Shown here piece by piece: positions 32,696 through 41,829 of a stretch of DNA of 64,000 bases. The notes under the pieces were generated by a model, which saw nothing but the letters and a program-made list of their open reading frames with translations, did not search any database and was not told the origin of the DNA. The first letter of the stretch is position 1; the number at the start of each line of letters is the position of its first letter. The stretch is from DASTFY01 sp963813375 (GTDB taxonomy: Bacteria; Actinomycetota; Acidimicrobiia; Acidimicrobiales; Ilumatobacteraceae): the NCBI GenBank assembly GCA_963813375.1, contig CAWEYT010000018.1:1-64000 (forward strand), written 5' to 3'. The translations under genes were made by a program, and so were the position numbers.

Positions 32696-34838
32696 ATGGC
32701 CGTCGTGACCGATCGCCCCGGCGTGCTGCCGGCCACGGTCGCGGTCGAGCCGGAGGCGCGGTCCTCGTCCGCCATGGGCATTGCGCTCGGCGCTGCCCGC
32801 GGTCGCCCTCGCCGTGGTGTCGCTCCTCGTTGGCAGCGAGCCGTCGGCAGCCGAAGTGGTCCGTGCGGTGCTCGTCGTCCTCTGGGCGGCGGCCGGCGCC
32901 ATGCTCACCACCCGCCGACGGCACAGCCGCCTGGGGCCGATCGTCCTCGGCGGTGCCACCGTGGGCGCCCTCGGCGCGCTGGCCAACGCAGTCGAGTCGC
33001 ACCACGCCCCGACGGGTGCGGGCGGCGCGATCGTCGACCTCGCGGTCCGGCTCTCCGCGGCGCTGCTCCCCGCGATCGCCATGCACTTCCTGCTCGCCCT
33101 GCCCCAGGGCCACCTGGAGACGTCCGGCCGGCGACGCGCCGCGGCCACCATGTACGCCGTCGCCGCCCTGACCGGCCTGGCCCTCATGTCCGACCGGGAT
33201 GGGCTGGTCGCGTGGCCCATCGTGCTGCTGTGGCTGATCGCCCTCGGGGGCGGGCTGGCCGGGGCCCACGCCCGGTACCAGACGGCCGGCGCCACCGATC
33301 GCCGGCGCATGCAGTGGGTCGGATGGGCCTTGGCGGTGGGCGGCGAGGCGGTCCTCGTCGTCATCGCGCTCAGTGCCCTCACCGGCCACCCGGAGGATCC
33401 GGAGGCGTGGGTCATCGCCGTGACCGGTGTCGTGCCCCTCGCGCTCATCGCCAGCACACACGCCCGGGCCATCGCCCGCGTCGACCGGCTGCTCACCCAC
33501 ACCGTCTCGCTGGCCGGCCTGACGGCGCTGGTGGTCGGCGTGTATGCGGTCGTGGTGCTGGCGCTCGGCCGCACGCCCGAGGGTTCGGAGCGGACGCTGC
33601 TGCTGCTCTCAATGGGCGCCGCCGCCCTCGCCGCCCTCGTGTGGCTGCCGGCCCGTCACTGGCTGTCGGACCTCGTCAACCGCATCGTGTACGGCGAGCG
33701 GGTCTCTCCTGACGAGTCCCTGCGGACGTGGGGCACCCGGCTCACCCGCGCCATCCCGATGGACGAGCTGCTGCTGCAGCTCTGCGAGAGCCTCCGCAAG
33801 ACCATGAACCTCGTCTCGGCCGAGGTCTGGACCGGTGCCGACGGGCACTACGAGTGGGCGACGGGCGTGCCGCACCGGGCGCCGGCGCCGCTGCTCGTGG
33901 GCGAGAAGGAGCGGCCGGTCGTCGCCCGGGCCGGCGTGTCCGGCGGCCGCTGGCTGGAGATCTGGCTGAGCCAGCTCCTCGGCGGCCATCCCAGCTCCTC
34001 GTTCCGGGTCGCCCCGCTCGCCCACCAGGGCGAGCTGCTCGGCCTCATCATCTGCCGGCGGGCCGACGACGGCGAGGCCTTCACCGAGGAGGACGACCGT
34101 GTCCTCGCCGAGCTGGCCCGGCAAGTCGGACTGGCCCTCCACAACATGCAGCTCGACTCCGCCCTGCAGGCGTCGCTGGCGGAGCTGCGGATGGCCAACG
34201 AGCAGCTGCGGGCCAGCCGGGCCCGCATCGTGGCCGCCGGCGATGCCGAGCGCCGGAAGCTGGAGCGCAACCTGCACGACGGGGCCCAGCAGCACCTGGT
34301 GGCCCTGGCCGTCAAGCTCCGGCTGGCCAAGGACGCCGTGGAGGACGACCCGCCCGGCGCGATCGAGATGATCGACGAGTTGCGGACCGACATCCAGGAC
34401 GCCATCCAGGAGCTCCGGGCGCTGGCTCACGGGATCTTCCCGCCCCTTCTCGTGAGCGGCGGGCTGGCCGAGGCACTGCCCGCCGCCGGCAGCCGGGCCG
34501 CCCTCCCGACCACGGTCGACGTGGCGACCGGCCGGCATCCGACCGAGATCGAGGCCGCCGTGTACTTCTGCTGCCTGGAGGCGTTGCAGAACGCCGGCAA
34601 GCACGCCGGCGACGGCGCCACCGCCCGGGTCCGGGTGTGGGACGAGGACGACATCCTCCACTTCGAGGTGACCGACGACGGCGCCGGGTTCACCGTCGAC
34701 CGCACCCGGGGCTTCGGCGAGCTCGGTCACGGCTTCGTCAACATGGGCGACCGCCTCGGCGCCATCGACGGCACCCTCGCCATCGAGTCCGCCCCCGGCC
34801 AAGGCACCAAGATCAGCGGAGCGATCCCCCTCCCCTGA
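32696..34838 (+). CDS. NarL-family membrane sensor histidine kinase with GAF domain, one frameshift
   Basis: About 714 residues. I chose ATG 32696 because GGAGG lies seven bases upstream; a frame change near 32792 then joins MGIALG to LPAVALAVVSLLVG. The N-terminal half has about eight membrane helices. A GAF-like domain follows (MDELLLQLCESLRKTMNLVS to ADDGEAFTEEDDRVLAELAR). A HisKA_3 domain carries phospho-acceptor His in RKLERNLHDGAQQHLVALA. The ATPase has the N box in LEALQNAGKHAG, DDGAGF and GHGFVNMGDRLGAI. Likely partners are the NarL-type regulator at 35900 or the receiver-cyclase at 28071; both have receivers of the matching class. The signal sensed is unknown. Confidence 0.88.
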
Positions 34839-34846
34839 CTTCCGCC

Positions 34847-34890
34847 TCGATGTCGGGCGGATCGGCGCGTCGGCGCCGAATTGGACGACA
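34847..34890 (+). repeat. Left copy of an imperfect inverted repeat flanking the AbiEi-like gene
   Basis: This 44-bp segment contains, in order, TCGATGTC, GATCGGCGC, CGCCGAA and GGACG. The reverse complement of 35846-35893 carries the same blocks in the same order. The centre can fold by itself (TCGGCGC-GTCG-GCGCCGA). It starts nine bases after the histidine-kinase stop. Confidence 0.5.
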
Positions 34891-34941
34891 CGGGCGCGCC
34901 GGCTTTCCGAATCGGGCGCGCTCAGGCACTCACTGATCCGC

Positions 34942-35838
34942 ATGACTCCGGATCAACGCCTCGCCTTCATCGCGGCCGGACAGCACGGCTGCGCCACCAT
35001 CGAACAGGCGCTGGGCGCTGGTCTCACGCCGCGATCAGGTGTACCGGCGCATCCGATCCGGGCGCGTCGAACGGCTGGGTCATCACGTCCTGCGGATCGC
35101 CGGCGCCCCGGCGACCTGGGAGCAGGAGCTGATGGCCGGGCTGCTCGACCTCGGCGACGACGCGGTCGTGTCGCACCGTGCCGCCGCCGCCCTCCACGGC
35201 TTCGATGGCTTCGACCCACGGTCCGGTCGAGTTCATGCAGCCGAGACGGCGACGCGGCAGCGGTGTGGGCTGGCGGGTCCACACCACCGTTCGGCTGGAG
35301 CGCATCGACCGCGTCGAGGTCGACGGCTTCCGCTGCACGAGCGCATCGCGGACCGTCATCGACCTCGCCGGATCAGCTCCGGTCCGAGCGCTCGAGCGGG
35401 CCATCGACAGCGCCGTCAGGGACGGCCTCAGCTCGCCCACCTTCCTGGCCCACCGGTTGACGTGCACTTCGCCCCGGCACGAGGGGTGCGGGTGCTCGAC
35501 CGCCTGCTCGTCGACTCTGGCGGGCACAGCGACCTCGAGCGCCGGTTCCTCGAGCTCGTCCGGCGTGCCGGCCTGCCCCGACCCGATCCGCCAGCGCACC
35601 ATTCCCGTGACGACCGACGGCACGGTGATCCGGGTGGACTTCAGCTTCGAGCCCGAGGCCAGTCATCGTCGAGGTCTCAGGGCGGCCGTGGACACGCCTC
35701 CGATGCCGAGCGGGCCAAGGACGCCCAGCGACGCAACGAGCTGCAGCGCTGGGCTTCGTGGTGCTCGAGTTCACGAACCGGCAGGTCCGCGACGAGCCGG
35801 CCGATGTGATCGCGACGCTGCGGCGCCACCTCGCCTGA
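34942..35838 (+). pseudogene. AbiEi-like/DUF559-type protein gene, multiply frameshifted
   Basis: Pieces of one protein of about 298 residues lie in all three frames, with roughly seven frame changes (near 35031, 35218, 35465, 35590, 35665, 35685 and 35748). The N terminus, MTPDQRLAFIAAGQHGCATI, is the winged-helix start of AbiEi-type antitoxin domains. VYRRIRSGRVERLGHHVLRI and AVVSHRAAAALHGF follow, then TSASRTVIDLAGSAPVRALE. The C-terminal parts VIRVDFSFEPE, VIVEVSG and RRNELQRLGFVVLEFTNRQV resemble the DUF559 endonuclease-like fold. The density of breaks is far above that of neighbouring genes, so true decay is likely on top of any sequencing error. It sits between two signalling genes and is bracketed by inverted repeats. 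Confidence 0.65.
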
Positions 35839-35845
35839 ACGCCGA

Positions 35846-35893
35846 TGTCCGTCCGAGTTCGGCGGCGTAGCGCCGATCTGGACCAGACATCGA
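35846..35893 (-). repeat. Right copy of an imperfect inverted repeat flanking the AbiEi-like gene
   Basis: Read on the minus strand this 48-bp segment gives TCGATGTC, GATCGGCGC, CGCCGAA and GGACG in the same order as 34847-34890, about 36 matches by eye. Its centre also forms a small hairpin (TCGGCG/CGCCGA). It lies seven bases after the AbiEi-like gene and seven bases before the end of the convergent regulator gene. Confidence 0.5.
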
Positions 35894-35899
35894 AGCGGG

Positions 35900-36562
35900 T
35901 CAGGTCGAGGCGGCGAGGTAGAGGAGGACGGCTTTGACGCGGCGGTTGACGTCGGCTTCCTCGGCCAGGTGGAGCTTGGAGAAGATCGAGTTGATGTGCT
36001 TCTCGACGGCCCGCTCGGACAGCACCAGGGTCCCGGCGATGGCTGCGTTGGACTTGCCGGACGCCATCTCCCCCAGGACCTCTCGCTCACGCGGCGTCAG
36101 GTGCTCGAGGGGAGAGCGGTCGGCGCGGGAGCGGGCCCGCACGAGCTCGTCCACCACCTGCGGATCGATGACCGAGCCGCCGCGGGCCACCACGCGGATG
36201 GCGTCGACCAGGTCGTCGACGTCGGCCACACGGTCCTTGAGCAGGTAGGCCCGCCCTTGGGAGCCCTGGTCCAGCAGAGCCACCGCGTACTGGGGCGAGA
36301 CGAACTGGCTGAGCACGACGACGCCCACGTCCGGCTGGCTGGCCCTCAGCTCGGCGGCGGCCCGGATGCCCTCGTCGGTGCCCGTCGGCGGCATGCGGAT
36401 GTCCGTCACGACCACGTCCGGGGACTGCTCACGGGCCAGATCGAGCAGCTCGTCGAGCGAGCCGCACGACCCCACGAGCTCCAGGTCGTCCTCGGCCTCG
36501 AGGATGCGCCGGACACCGTCACGGAGCAGCGCGTTGTCCTCGGCGACGACGACTCGGATCAT
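35900..36562 (-). CDS. NarL/FixJ-family response regulator
   Basis: A complete 220-residue regulator from ATG 36562. The receiver has E8/D9, phospho-acceptor D54 in VVTDIRMPP and K109 in YLLKDR. The output is a LuxR/GerE helix-turn-helix (LTPREREVLGEMASGKSNAA, then ERAVEKHINSIFSKLHL). It would be phosphorylated by a HisKA_3 kinase, most simply the convergent kinase at 32696-34838. Its receiver is visibly related to that of the receiver-cyclase at 28071; both share DIRMPP, LSQ and YLLKDR. Targets are unknown. Confidence 0.92.
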   Translation of the reverse strand: MIRVVVAEDNALLRDGVRRILEAEDDLELVGSCGSLDELLDLAREQSPDVVVTDIRMPPTGTDEGIRAAAELRASQPDVGVVVLSQFVSPQYAVALLDQGSQGRAYLLKDRVADVDDLVDAIRVVARGGSVIDPQVVDELVRARSRADRSPLEHLTPREREVLGEMASGKSNAAIAGTLVLSERAVEKHINSIFSKLHLAEEADVNRRVKAVLLYLAAST

Positions 36563-36628
36563 CGGCGGGCAGGTTACGCGGCGCCCGGCCGCGGCCGAGC
36601 GACCCGCCGAGCGCCGCGCCAGCGGACG

Positions 36629-37657
36629 TCAGGTCGCAGCCACCTCGTCGTCGTGGTCGTCCTCGCGCCGATGGGCCGCCGACAGCTGGACCAGGCGGTC
36701 CCGATCCACGCTGTCCGGGCTGGCCACTGCGACGCGAACCGGCGTCGTGCAGCGGAGGGTCGCCGTCCGCACCCCGCCTTCGAGGCCGGCCCGCTCGCCG
36801 ACCACCGCGCCGGGGCCGAGCTCGGCCACCTCGCGGCCGTCCACCTCGACGGCCAGCACGCCGTCCAGCACGACGAGCACGGCGGTGCTGCGCTGGCCCT
36901 GCTCGACCACGACGTCGCCCTGGCGGAGGCGGATCACCTCGGCGTCGCCGTGGCGCATCAGATGGGTCGACAGCTCGCGCTCGAGGGCCGACTCCACCTC
37001 GGTCACCAGCACCTCGGCGTCATGCGTCCCCCACGGGGTCTGCTGACCGAAGCTGGTGTTGAGCCACGACTTCAGGTCCGTGAGGCCGCTCTTGGCCACC
37101 AGCGCCCCGGCGTCGTCGTAGACCCAGTGCCGCGGGAAACCGCTGGCCCCCACCAGCCGACCCTCGTGCCGGCCGTCGGCCCAGATGGTCAGCTCCAGCG
37201 TCGTCCAGACGGTCGGACTGGTGAACTGGAAGAACGGTGCCCGTTTGACCTTCCGGGGGATGGGGACGCCCGTGCGACCGCCGGTCGTCTGGCGGAACCG
37301 CACCCAGCCCTCCCCGATCTCGGGCTCGGCCGGGAGGTCCGGATAGGAGACGGCGGCGACGGTGACGTCGCCGACACCGAGGCTGACCGTGGTCGAGCCC
37401 ATGAACCCCTGACCGCTGAACCCGCTGGCGACGATGGTGTCGCCCTCGACCTCCACCCACGCCCGCAGGTGGTTGGAGAAGCGGTACCGGTCATGGAGGC
37501 GCAGCATCTTCAGCGTCTCCTCCGCCGAGTCACCCAAGGCATCCGGCGGCGGCTCGTCATGATGAGCCATCCCCAACTTCTCGCCCGCCTTCAGCATCCC
37601 CGACAGTGAGTCCGACGGGATCCAGGACACCGTGGTCACTGCTCGTTCGATCCGCAT
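36629..37657 (-). CDS. Cyclic nucleotide-binding domain protein
   Basis: A complete 342-residue protein. Residues about 1-230 form a domain I recognise from actinobacterial proteins but cannot assign: VSWIPSDSL near the start, GEGWVRFRQTTGGRTGVPIP in the middle and GASGFPRHWVYD later. Residues about 240-325 are a cyclic nucleotide-binding barrel: RLRQGDVVVEQGQRSTAVLV, then GPGAVVGERAGLEGGVRTAT, where G-E-R-A and R-T-A form the phosphate-binding cassette. There is no DNA-binding helix-turn-helix after the barrel, so it is not a Crp-type activator. It is a natural candidate effector for the cyclase encoded 8 kb away, and its neighbours on both sides are response regulators. Confidence 0.82.
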   Translation of the reverse strand: MRIERAVTTVSWIPSDSLSGMLKAGEKLGMAHHDEPPPDALGDSAEETLKMLRLHDRYRFSNHLRAWVEVEGDTIVASGFSGQGFMGSTTVSLGVGDVTVAAVSYPDLPAEPEIGEGWVRFRQTTGGRTGVPIPRKVKRAPFFQFTSPTVWTTLELTIWADGRHEGRLVGASGFPRHWVYDDAGALVAKSGLTDLKSWLNTSFGQQTPWGTHDAEVLVTEVESALERELSTHLMRHGDAEVIRLRQGDVVVEQGQRSTAVLVVLDGVLAVEVDGREVAELGPGAVVGERAGLEGGVRTATLRCTTPVRVAVASPDSVDRDRLVQLSAAHRREDDHDDEVAAT

Positions 37658-37681
37658 GCTGATTCCTGTTCCTCCTGTCTC

Positions 37682-38068
37682 CTAGGCCGATACCGGCCAC
37701 TCGGGGTCGCCCCCCGATTCCCACAGCCCCCGCAACAGGCGCGGGCTGAGCTCGTCCTTGTGCATGTAGGCGACGGCGCCGCTCGAGCGGGCGTCGGCCG
37801 GAAGGTCCTCGGCGGCGTACGTGGACACGAGGATGACCATCGGCGCGCCGTCGACGGCCATCACCTGGCGCGTCGCCTCGATGCCGTTCATCTCGCCCAT
37901 GTTGATGTCCATGAGGACGAGGTCCGGGTGGAGCTCGGCGGTCATGGCGACCGCCTCCTCCCCGGACGCGGCCTCACCGACCAGATCGAACTCGGCGATC
38001 CGGCTCAACACAGCCCGTGCAGCGGCGCGAAACGGGGCCTGGTCGTCGACCACCAGCACCTGCACCAT
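37682..38068 (-). CDS. Stand-alone response-regulator receiver
   Basis: A 128-residue single receiver with no output domain. D8/D9, D54 (LVLMDINMGEMNG), the S/T position in VSTYAAE and K104 (YMHKDELS) are all present. The start ATG at 38068 has a good ribosome-binding site (GAGGAGG) close upstream. It precedes the cyclic nucleotide-binding gene by 24 bp on the same strand, so the two are likely one transcript. Single receivers usually act by protein contact or as phosphate sinks; here the partner may be the neighbouring cNMP-binding protein or the receiver-cyclase. Confidence 0.88.
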   Translation of the reverse strand: MVQVLVVDDQAPFRAAARAVLSRIAEFDLVGEAASGEEAVAMTAELHPDLVLMDINMGEMNGIEATRQVMAVDGAPMVILVSTYAAEDLPADARSSGAVAYMHKDELSPRLLRGLWESGGDPEWPVSA

Positions 38069-38165
38069 GACCTCCTCGGTCTCCTTCTGACGAGCTTTAC
38101 ATCACGCTCGACAAAGGCATGGTGACAGATCCGCCCGATCGCAACCACCAGGCTGGTACCCGACC

Positions 38166-38189
38166 CCAGGTGGGGTTGCCACCACCTGG
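38166..38189 (-). terminator. Hairpin downstream of glgC, possible terminator
   Basis: CCAGGTGG (38166-38173) and CCACCTGG (38182-38189) form a perfect 8-bp stem with an 8-nt loop, 24 bases past the glgC stop. No T-run follows, so it would be a non-canonical terminator or an mRNA 3' stabiliser. Confidence 0.4.
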
Positions 38190-38212
38190 ATCCGGACGGC
38201 AACCTCCGGCGG

Positions 38213-39457
38213 TCAGCCCAGCACGCGGTCCTTCTCGACCACGATGATGCCCTGGTCGGAGCGGGCGAACTGCTCGGGGTCGACTCCCCCGTCCACTCCG
38301 ATGCGGTACCCGTGCGGGACGTGCACGTTCTTGTCGATGATGCACCGATGCAGCCGGGCGCCCGACGCCACCCGGACCCCTGGGAGCAGGATGGACTCGG
38401 TCACCTCGCTGCCGGACTCGATGCGCACGTCCGGCCCGACGATGGAGCGCTCGACCCGCGCCCCGGACACGATGGCCCCGGTGCAGATGAGGCTGTTGTC
38501 GACGCTGGCCGCGGAGCCGTCGCTGCCGTAGCAGAGCTTGGCCGGCGGGAGCGGGAGCTGGAGGCTGTAGACCGGCCACTCCGGGTTGTACAGGCTGAAC
38601 GACGGCAGCGCGCCGAGCAGGTCCATGTTGGCCCAGTAGTAGGCGTCGAGCGTCCCCACGTCGCGCCAGTAGCCGCGCTCGTTCTCCTCCTGCCCGGGGA
38701 TGACGTTGGTCGAGAAGTCGTAGAGGTGGGCCACGCCGCTGGCCGTGAGGGCCGGGATGACGTCGCCCCCGAGATCCTTGGCCGTCAGCTCCGATCCCGG
38801 GGTCACGATGTCGACGAGTGTGTCCGTGTTGAACACGTAGTTGCCCATCGAGGCCAGGACGCGGGTCTCGTCGCCCGGCATGGTGGGCGGGTCGGCGGCC
38901 TTCTCGTGAAAGGCGAGGATCTTGCCGCCGTGGTCGGCCTCGATCACCCCGAACTCCGGCCCCTGGTCCCTCGGCACGGGGATGGCGGCCACGGTCACCC
39001 CCGCACCGCTCTGCATGTGGTGCTCGACCATCTGGCGGGGGTCCATGGCGTAGATGTGGTCGGCACCGAACACGCAGACGATGTCGGGGCGTTCGTCGCT
39101 GATGAGGTTCAGGTTCTGGTAGATGGCGTCCGCCGAGCCCGAGAACCAGTACGGACCGCGACGCATCTGCGCCGGCACCGGCGTCACGTAGTTGCCCAGC
39201 AGGGTCGAGAACCGCCAGGTCTGGGTGATGTGCCGGTCGAGGCTGTGGCTCTTGTACTGGGTGAGCACGACGATCTTCAGGTAGCGGGCGTTGGCGAAGT
39301 TCGAGAGGACGAAGTCGATGATCCGGTAGGACCCGCCAAAGGGCACGGCCGGCTTGGCCCGGTCCGCGGTGAGCGGCGCCAGACGTTTGCCCTCACCTCC
39401 GGCCAGGACGATCACGAGCACCTTCGGCTCGCTCAGTCCCATCATCACGGCGTCCAT
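38213..39457 (-). CDS. glgC: Glucose-1-phosphate adenylyltransferase
   Basis: A complete 414-residue enzyme that makes ADP-glucose from ATP and glucose-1-phosphate, the committed step of bacterial glycogen synthesis. It has the pyrophosphorylase signature LAGGEGKRLAPLT, then AKPAVPFGGSYRIIDFVLSN, the substrate region GDADHIYAMD-type (here FGADHIYAMD), GYWRDVGTLDAYYWANMDL and C-terminal left-handed beta-helix repeats (IVSGARVERSIVGPDVRIES). The start overlaps the end of glgA by 13 bp, so the two are co-translated. A start at Met5 or Met6 is equally possible. Confidence 0.96.
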   Translation of the reverse strand: MDAVMMGLSEPKVLVIVLAGGEGKRLAPLTADRAKPAVPFGGSYRIIDFVLSNFANARYLKIVVLTQYKSHSLDRHITQTWRFSTLLGNYVTPVPAQMRRGPYWFSGSADAIYQNLNLISDERPDIVCVFGADHIYAMDPRQMVEHHMQSGAGVTVAAIPVPRDQGPEFGVIEADHGGKILAFHEKAADPPTMPGDETRVLASMGNYVFNTDTLVDIVTPGSELTAKDLGGDVIPALTASGVAHLYDFSTNVIPGQEENERGYWRDVGTLDAYYWANMDLLGALPSFSLYNPEWPVYSLQLPLPPAKLCYGSDGSAASVDNSLICTGAIVSGARVERSIVGPDVRIESGSEVTESILLPGVRVASGARLHRCIIDKNVHVPHGYRIGVDGGVDPEQFARSDQGIIVVEKDRVLG

Positions 39458-40854
39458 CGTGCTGAACCTCCGATCAGTCCTTCATAGAGGTCGATGTGCT
39501 GCCGGGCCGGCGCGGCCCACGACCAGTCGGCACTCATGCCGCGACGCTGCATGGCCTGACGGCGCGTCGTCATGCGGTGGGCGCGCACGCCCCGGTGCAG
39601 TGCGTCGAGCACGGAGAGGGTGCTCGGCTCCTGAGCGACTACGCCGGTGCCCTCGGCCGGGTGGTCGTCGATGTCGATCACGGTGTCGTGCAACCCGCCG
39701 ACGTCGGTGACGACCGGCAGCGTGCCGTAGCGCATGGCCTGCATCTGCGCCAGGCCGCAGGGCTCGAAGCGGCTCGGCATGGCCAGGAGGTCCCCACCGC
39801 CGAACAGGAGGTGCGAGAGCCCCTCGTCGTAGCCGCGCCAGAAGGCCATGCGATCAGGCGCGGCCGCAGACGCCGCTTCCAGCGCGCTGGCCAGCTCGTG
39901 GTCGCCGTCACCGAGGATGGCGAGCTGCGCGGGGAGCCGTTCGAGCAGGCCGACGAGCGGCAGCAGGAGATCGACCCCCTTCTGCTGCACCAGGCGCGAC
40001 ACCACGGTGATCAGAGGACCGCCGGACTTCGGCCCGAGCTCGGGCAGTTCCATGCGCTCGAGGGCGGCCTTCCGGCACACGGCCTTGCCGGCCAGGTCCG
40101 GCCACGAGTAGGTGGCCGGGAGGCGGCTGTCCGCGCTCGGGTCCCAGACCGCGGCATCGATGCCGTTGAGGATGCCGACGAGCGAGCTTCCCCGGGCCTC
40201 CAGCTCGTCCTCGATGCCCATGCCCTCGGCCTCGGTCAGGATCTCCCGGGCGTACGTCGGGCTCACGGCGATGACGGCATCGGCCAGCCGGATGCCGCCG
40301 ACCAGCGGGTTGCAGCCACCGTCGCGGTAGAACGCTTCGCGGAAGTGGGGGAAGGCGAGCAGCCACTCCGCCTCCGCCCAGCCCTGGTAGGCCAAGTTGT
40401 GGATCGTGAGCACGGACGGCGGCAGCGGCCAGCCGAAGGCCAGGACGGCCGACGTGTGCCAGTCGTTGAGGTGGAGCACATCGGGCTGCTCGATGGCGGT
40501 GAGCGCGGCGACCGCGGCCGAGAACGCGAAGAACCGGCGATCGTTGTCCGGCCAGCCGGTGCCGTCGGCCTGGTTGTACGGATGCGGCCGGGCACTGCCG
40601 TGGGCGCGGACGAGCGTCAGTGGCCCGACGCCGGCGACGGTGCCCCGCCGGGCCATGGCCGGCCCGGCCCACTCGGGGACGTCGAGCGACAGCGACTCCC
40701 GTTCGACGAGGGGGATGTCGCCGTAGTCGGGCAAGGCCACCGTGACCTCGATCCCTTCGTCGCGCAGGGCCCGCACCAGCCCGGCCGCGGCAACGGCCAG
40801 GCCGCCGACGGACGCCACGGGCGACAGCTCGCTGGTGGCGAACAGGACGTGCAC
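39445..40854 (-). CDS. glgA: Glycogen synthase, GT5 family, with altered N-terminal loop
   Basis: A complete 469-residue GT-B glycosyltransferase that extends alpha-1,4-glucan from an ADP-sugar. It shows FATSELSPVASVGGLA at the start, HLNDWHTSAVLAFGWPLPPS, ILNGIDAAVWDPSAD and the C-terminal donor site SRFEPCGLAQMQAMRYGTLP followed by GGLHDTVID. Odd feature: the invariant Lys of the K-T-G-G loop (Lys15 in E. coli GlgA, which contacts ADP-glucose) is Ser15 here (S-V-G-G). The paired glgC supplies ADP-glucose. In actinobacteria such proteins can also make maltose-1-phosphate, so the exact acceptor is open. Confidence 0.92.
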   Translation of the reverse strand: MHVLFATSELSPVASVGGLAVAAAGLVRALRDEGIEVTVALPDYGDIPLVERESLSLDVPEWAGPAMARRGTVAGVGPLTLVRAHGSARPHPYNQADGTGWPDNDRRFFAFSAAVAALTAIEQPDVLHLNDWHTSAVLAFGWPLPPSVLTIHNLAYQGWAEAEWLLAFPHFREAFYRDGGCNPLVGGIRLADAVIAVSPTYAREILTEAEGMGIEDELEARGSSLVGILNGIDAAVWDPSADSRLPATYSWPDLAGKAVCRKAALERMELPELGPKSGGPLITVVSRLVQQKGVDLLLPLVGLLERLPAQLAILGDGDHELASALEAASAAAPDRMAFWRGYDEGLSHLLFGGGDLLAMPSRFEPCGLAQMQAMRYGTLPVVTDVGGLHDTVIDIDDHPAEGTGVVAQEPSTLSVLDALHRGVRAHRMTTRRQAMQRRGMSADWSWAAPARQHIDLYEGLIGGSARWTP

Positions 40855-40866
40855 CGACGGACCGTC

Positions 40867-41758
40867 CTACCCGCGAGCCAGTTCGTCGGCCCACGGAGGG
40901 TCGGCGCCGGCGCGCGCACACGTGCGGGCGGCCACGCCCACCGCCGCGGTGAGGGCGGATCGCCAGCCGTCGTCATCCAACCCGTCTAGCCCGGCCCGAT
41001 CGGTGATGCCCTCCCGCCACAGGTGGGCGAGCAGGCCACCGCAGAAGGCGTCCCCGGCTCCCACCGTGTCGACGACCTCCACCGCTGGCGCCCCGACGGA
41101 CACGGGCCCGGTCGGCCGGTGGGCGACGGCGCCGGCCTCACCCCTCGTCACGAGGACCACGGCGACGCCACGGTCGAGGAGGCGCGCCGCCACCGCCTCG
41201 TCGCTGTCGCCGGGCCAGATCCAGTCGAGGTCCTCCAAAGACACCTTGACGATCGAGGCCCGGGCCAGCCAGCGGTCGAAGAACGCGAACCAGGCCGCCC
41301 GGTCGTCGATGATCTGCGGGCGGACGTTCGGGTCGAGCGACACGAGCGCCTCCGTCCGTTCGACCAGGTCGGCGAGGGTGTGGGCCGTGATCCCCCGGAA
41401 CAGCCCGAGGGTCCCGCCGTGGAGGAGGTGCGGTCCGGGTCCGAGCGGTGTGAGGTCGGCGGCGGCCAGCATCGTGTCCGCGGTGTCGTCGCCCTCGAAG
41501 CGGAACCTCGGGGTGGGCACGTGCTCGACGACGGCGCGCGCCGTCGGTTCCGGGCCCCGCTCGGCGGCGTCGAGCCGGACGCCCGAGCTCCTCAGGTGCT
41601 CCCACAAGCAGGTCGCCGAACCCGTCGGTGGACACGCGACCGACGAATGCCGCAGGAGCGCCCAGCCGGGCCGCGGTGACCGCGGCGTTCATCGGACCAC
41701 CGCCACAGCGCGGCTCGGGCACCAGATCGACGAGGGCCTCCCCCGCGCAGACGATCAC
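40867..41758 (-). CDS. PfkB-family sugar kinase (fructokinase-like), one frameshift
   Basis: About 296 residues from GTG 41758. The N terminus (VIVCAGEALVDLVPEP) and the G-G-G-P-x-N loop in GGGPMNAAVTAARLGAPAAF are PfkB hallmarks. A frame change near 41607 joins DGFGDLL to WEHLRSSGVRLD. The C-terminal signature DTVGAGDAFCGGLLAHL contains the catalytic Asp and the anion hole. It phosphorylates a sugar, most likely fructose, but substrate cannot be fixed from sequence. It ends 13 bp upstream of nothing shared: glgA starts 13 bp downstream on the same strand, so it may feed the glycogen genes. Confidence 0.85.
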
Positions 41759-41829
41759 GCGACGGGAGGATAGGTGGGCGGGCGGAGTCGCTCGGCCGGG
41801 GGCTCGCGGGCGCGGATAGCGTCCGCCGG

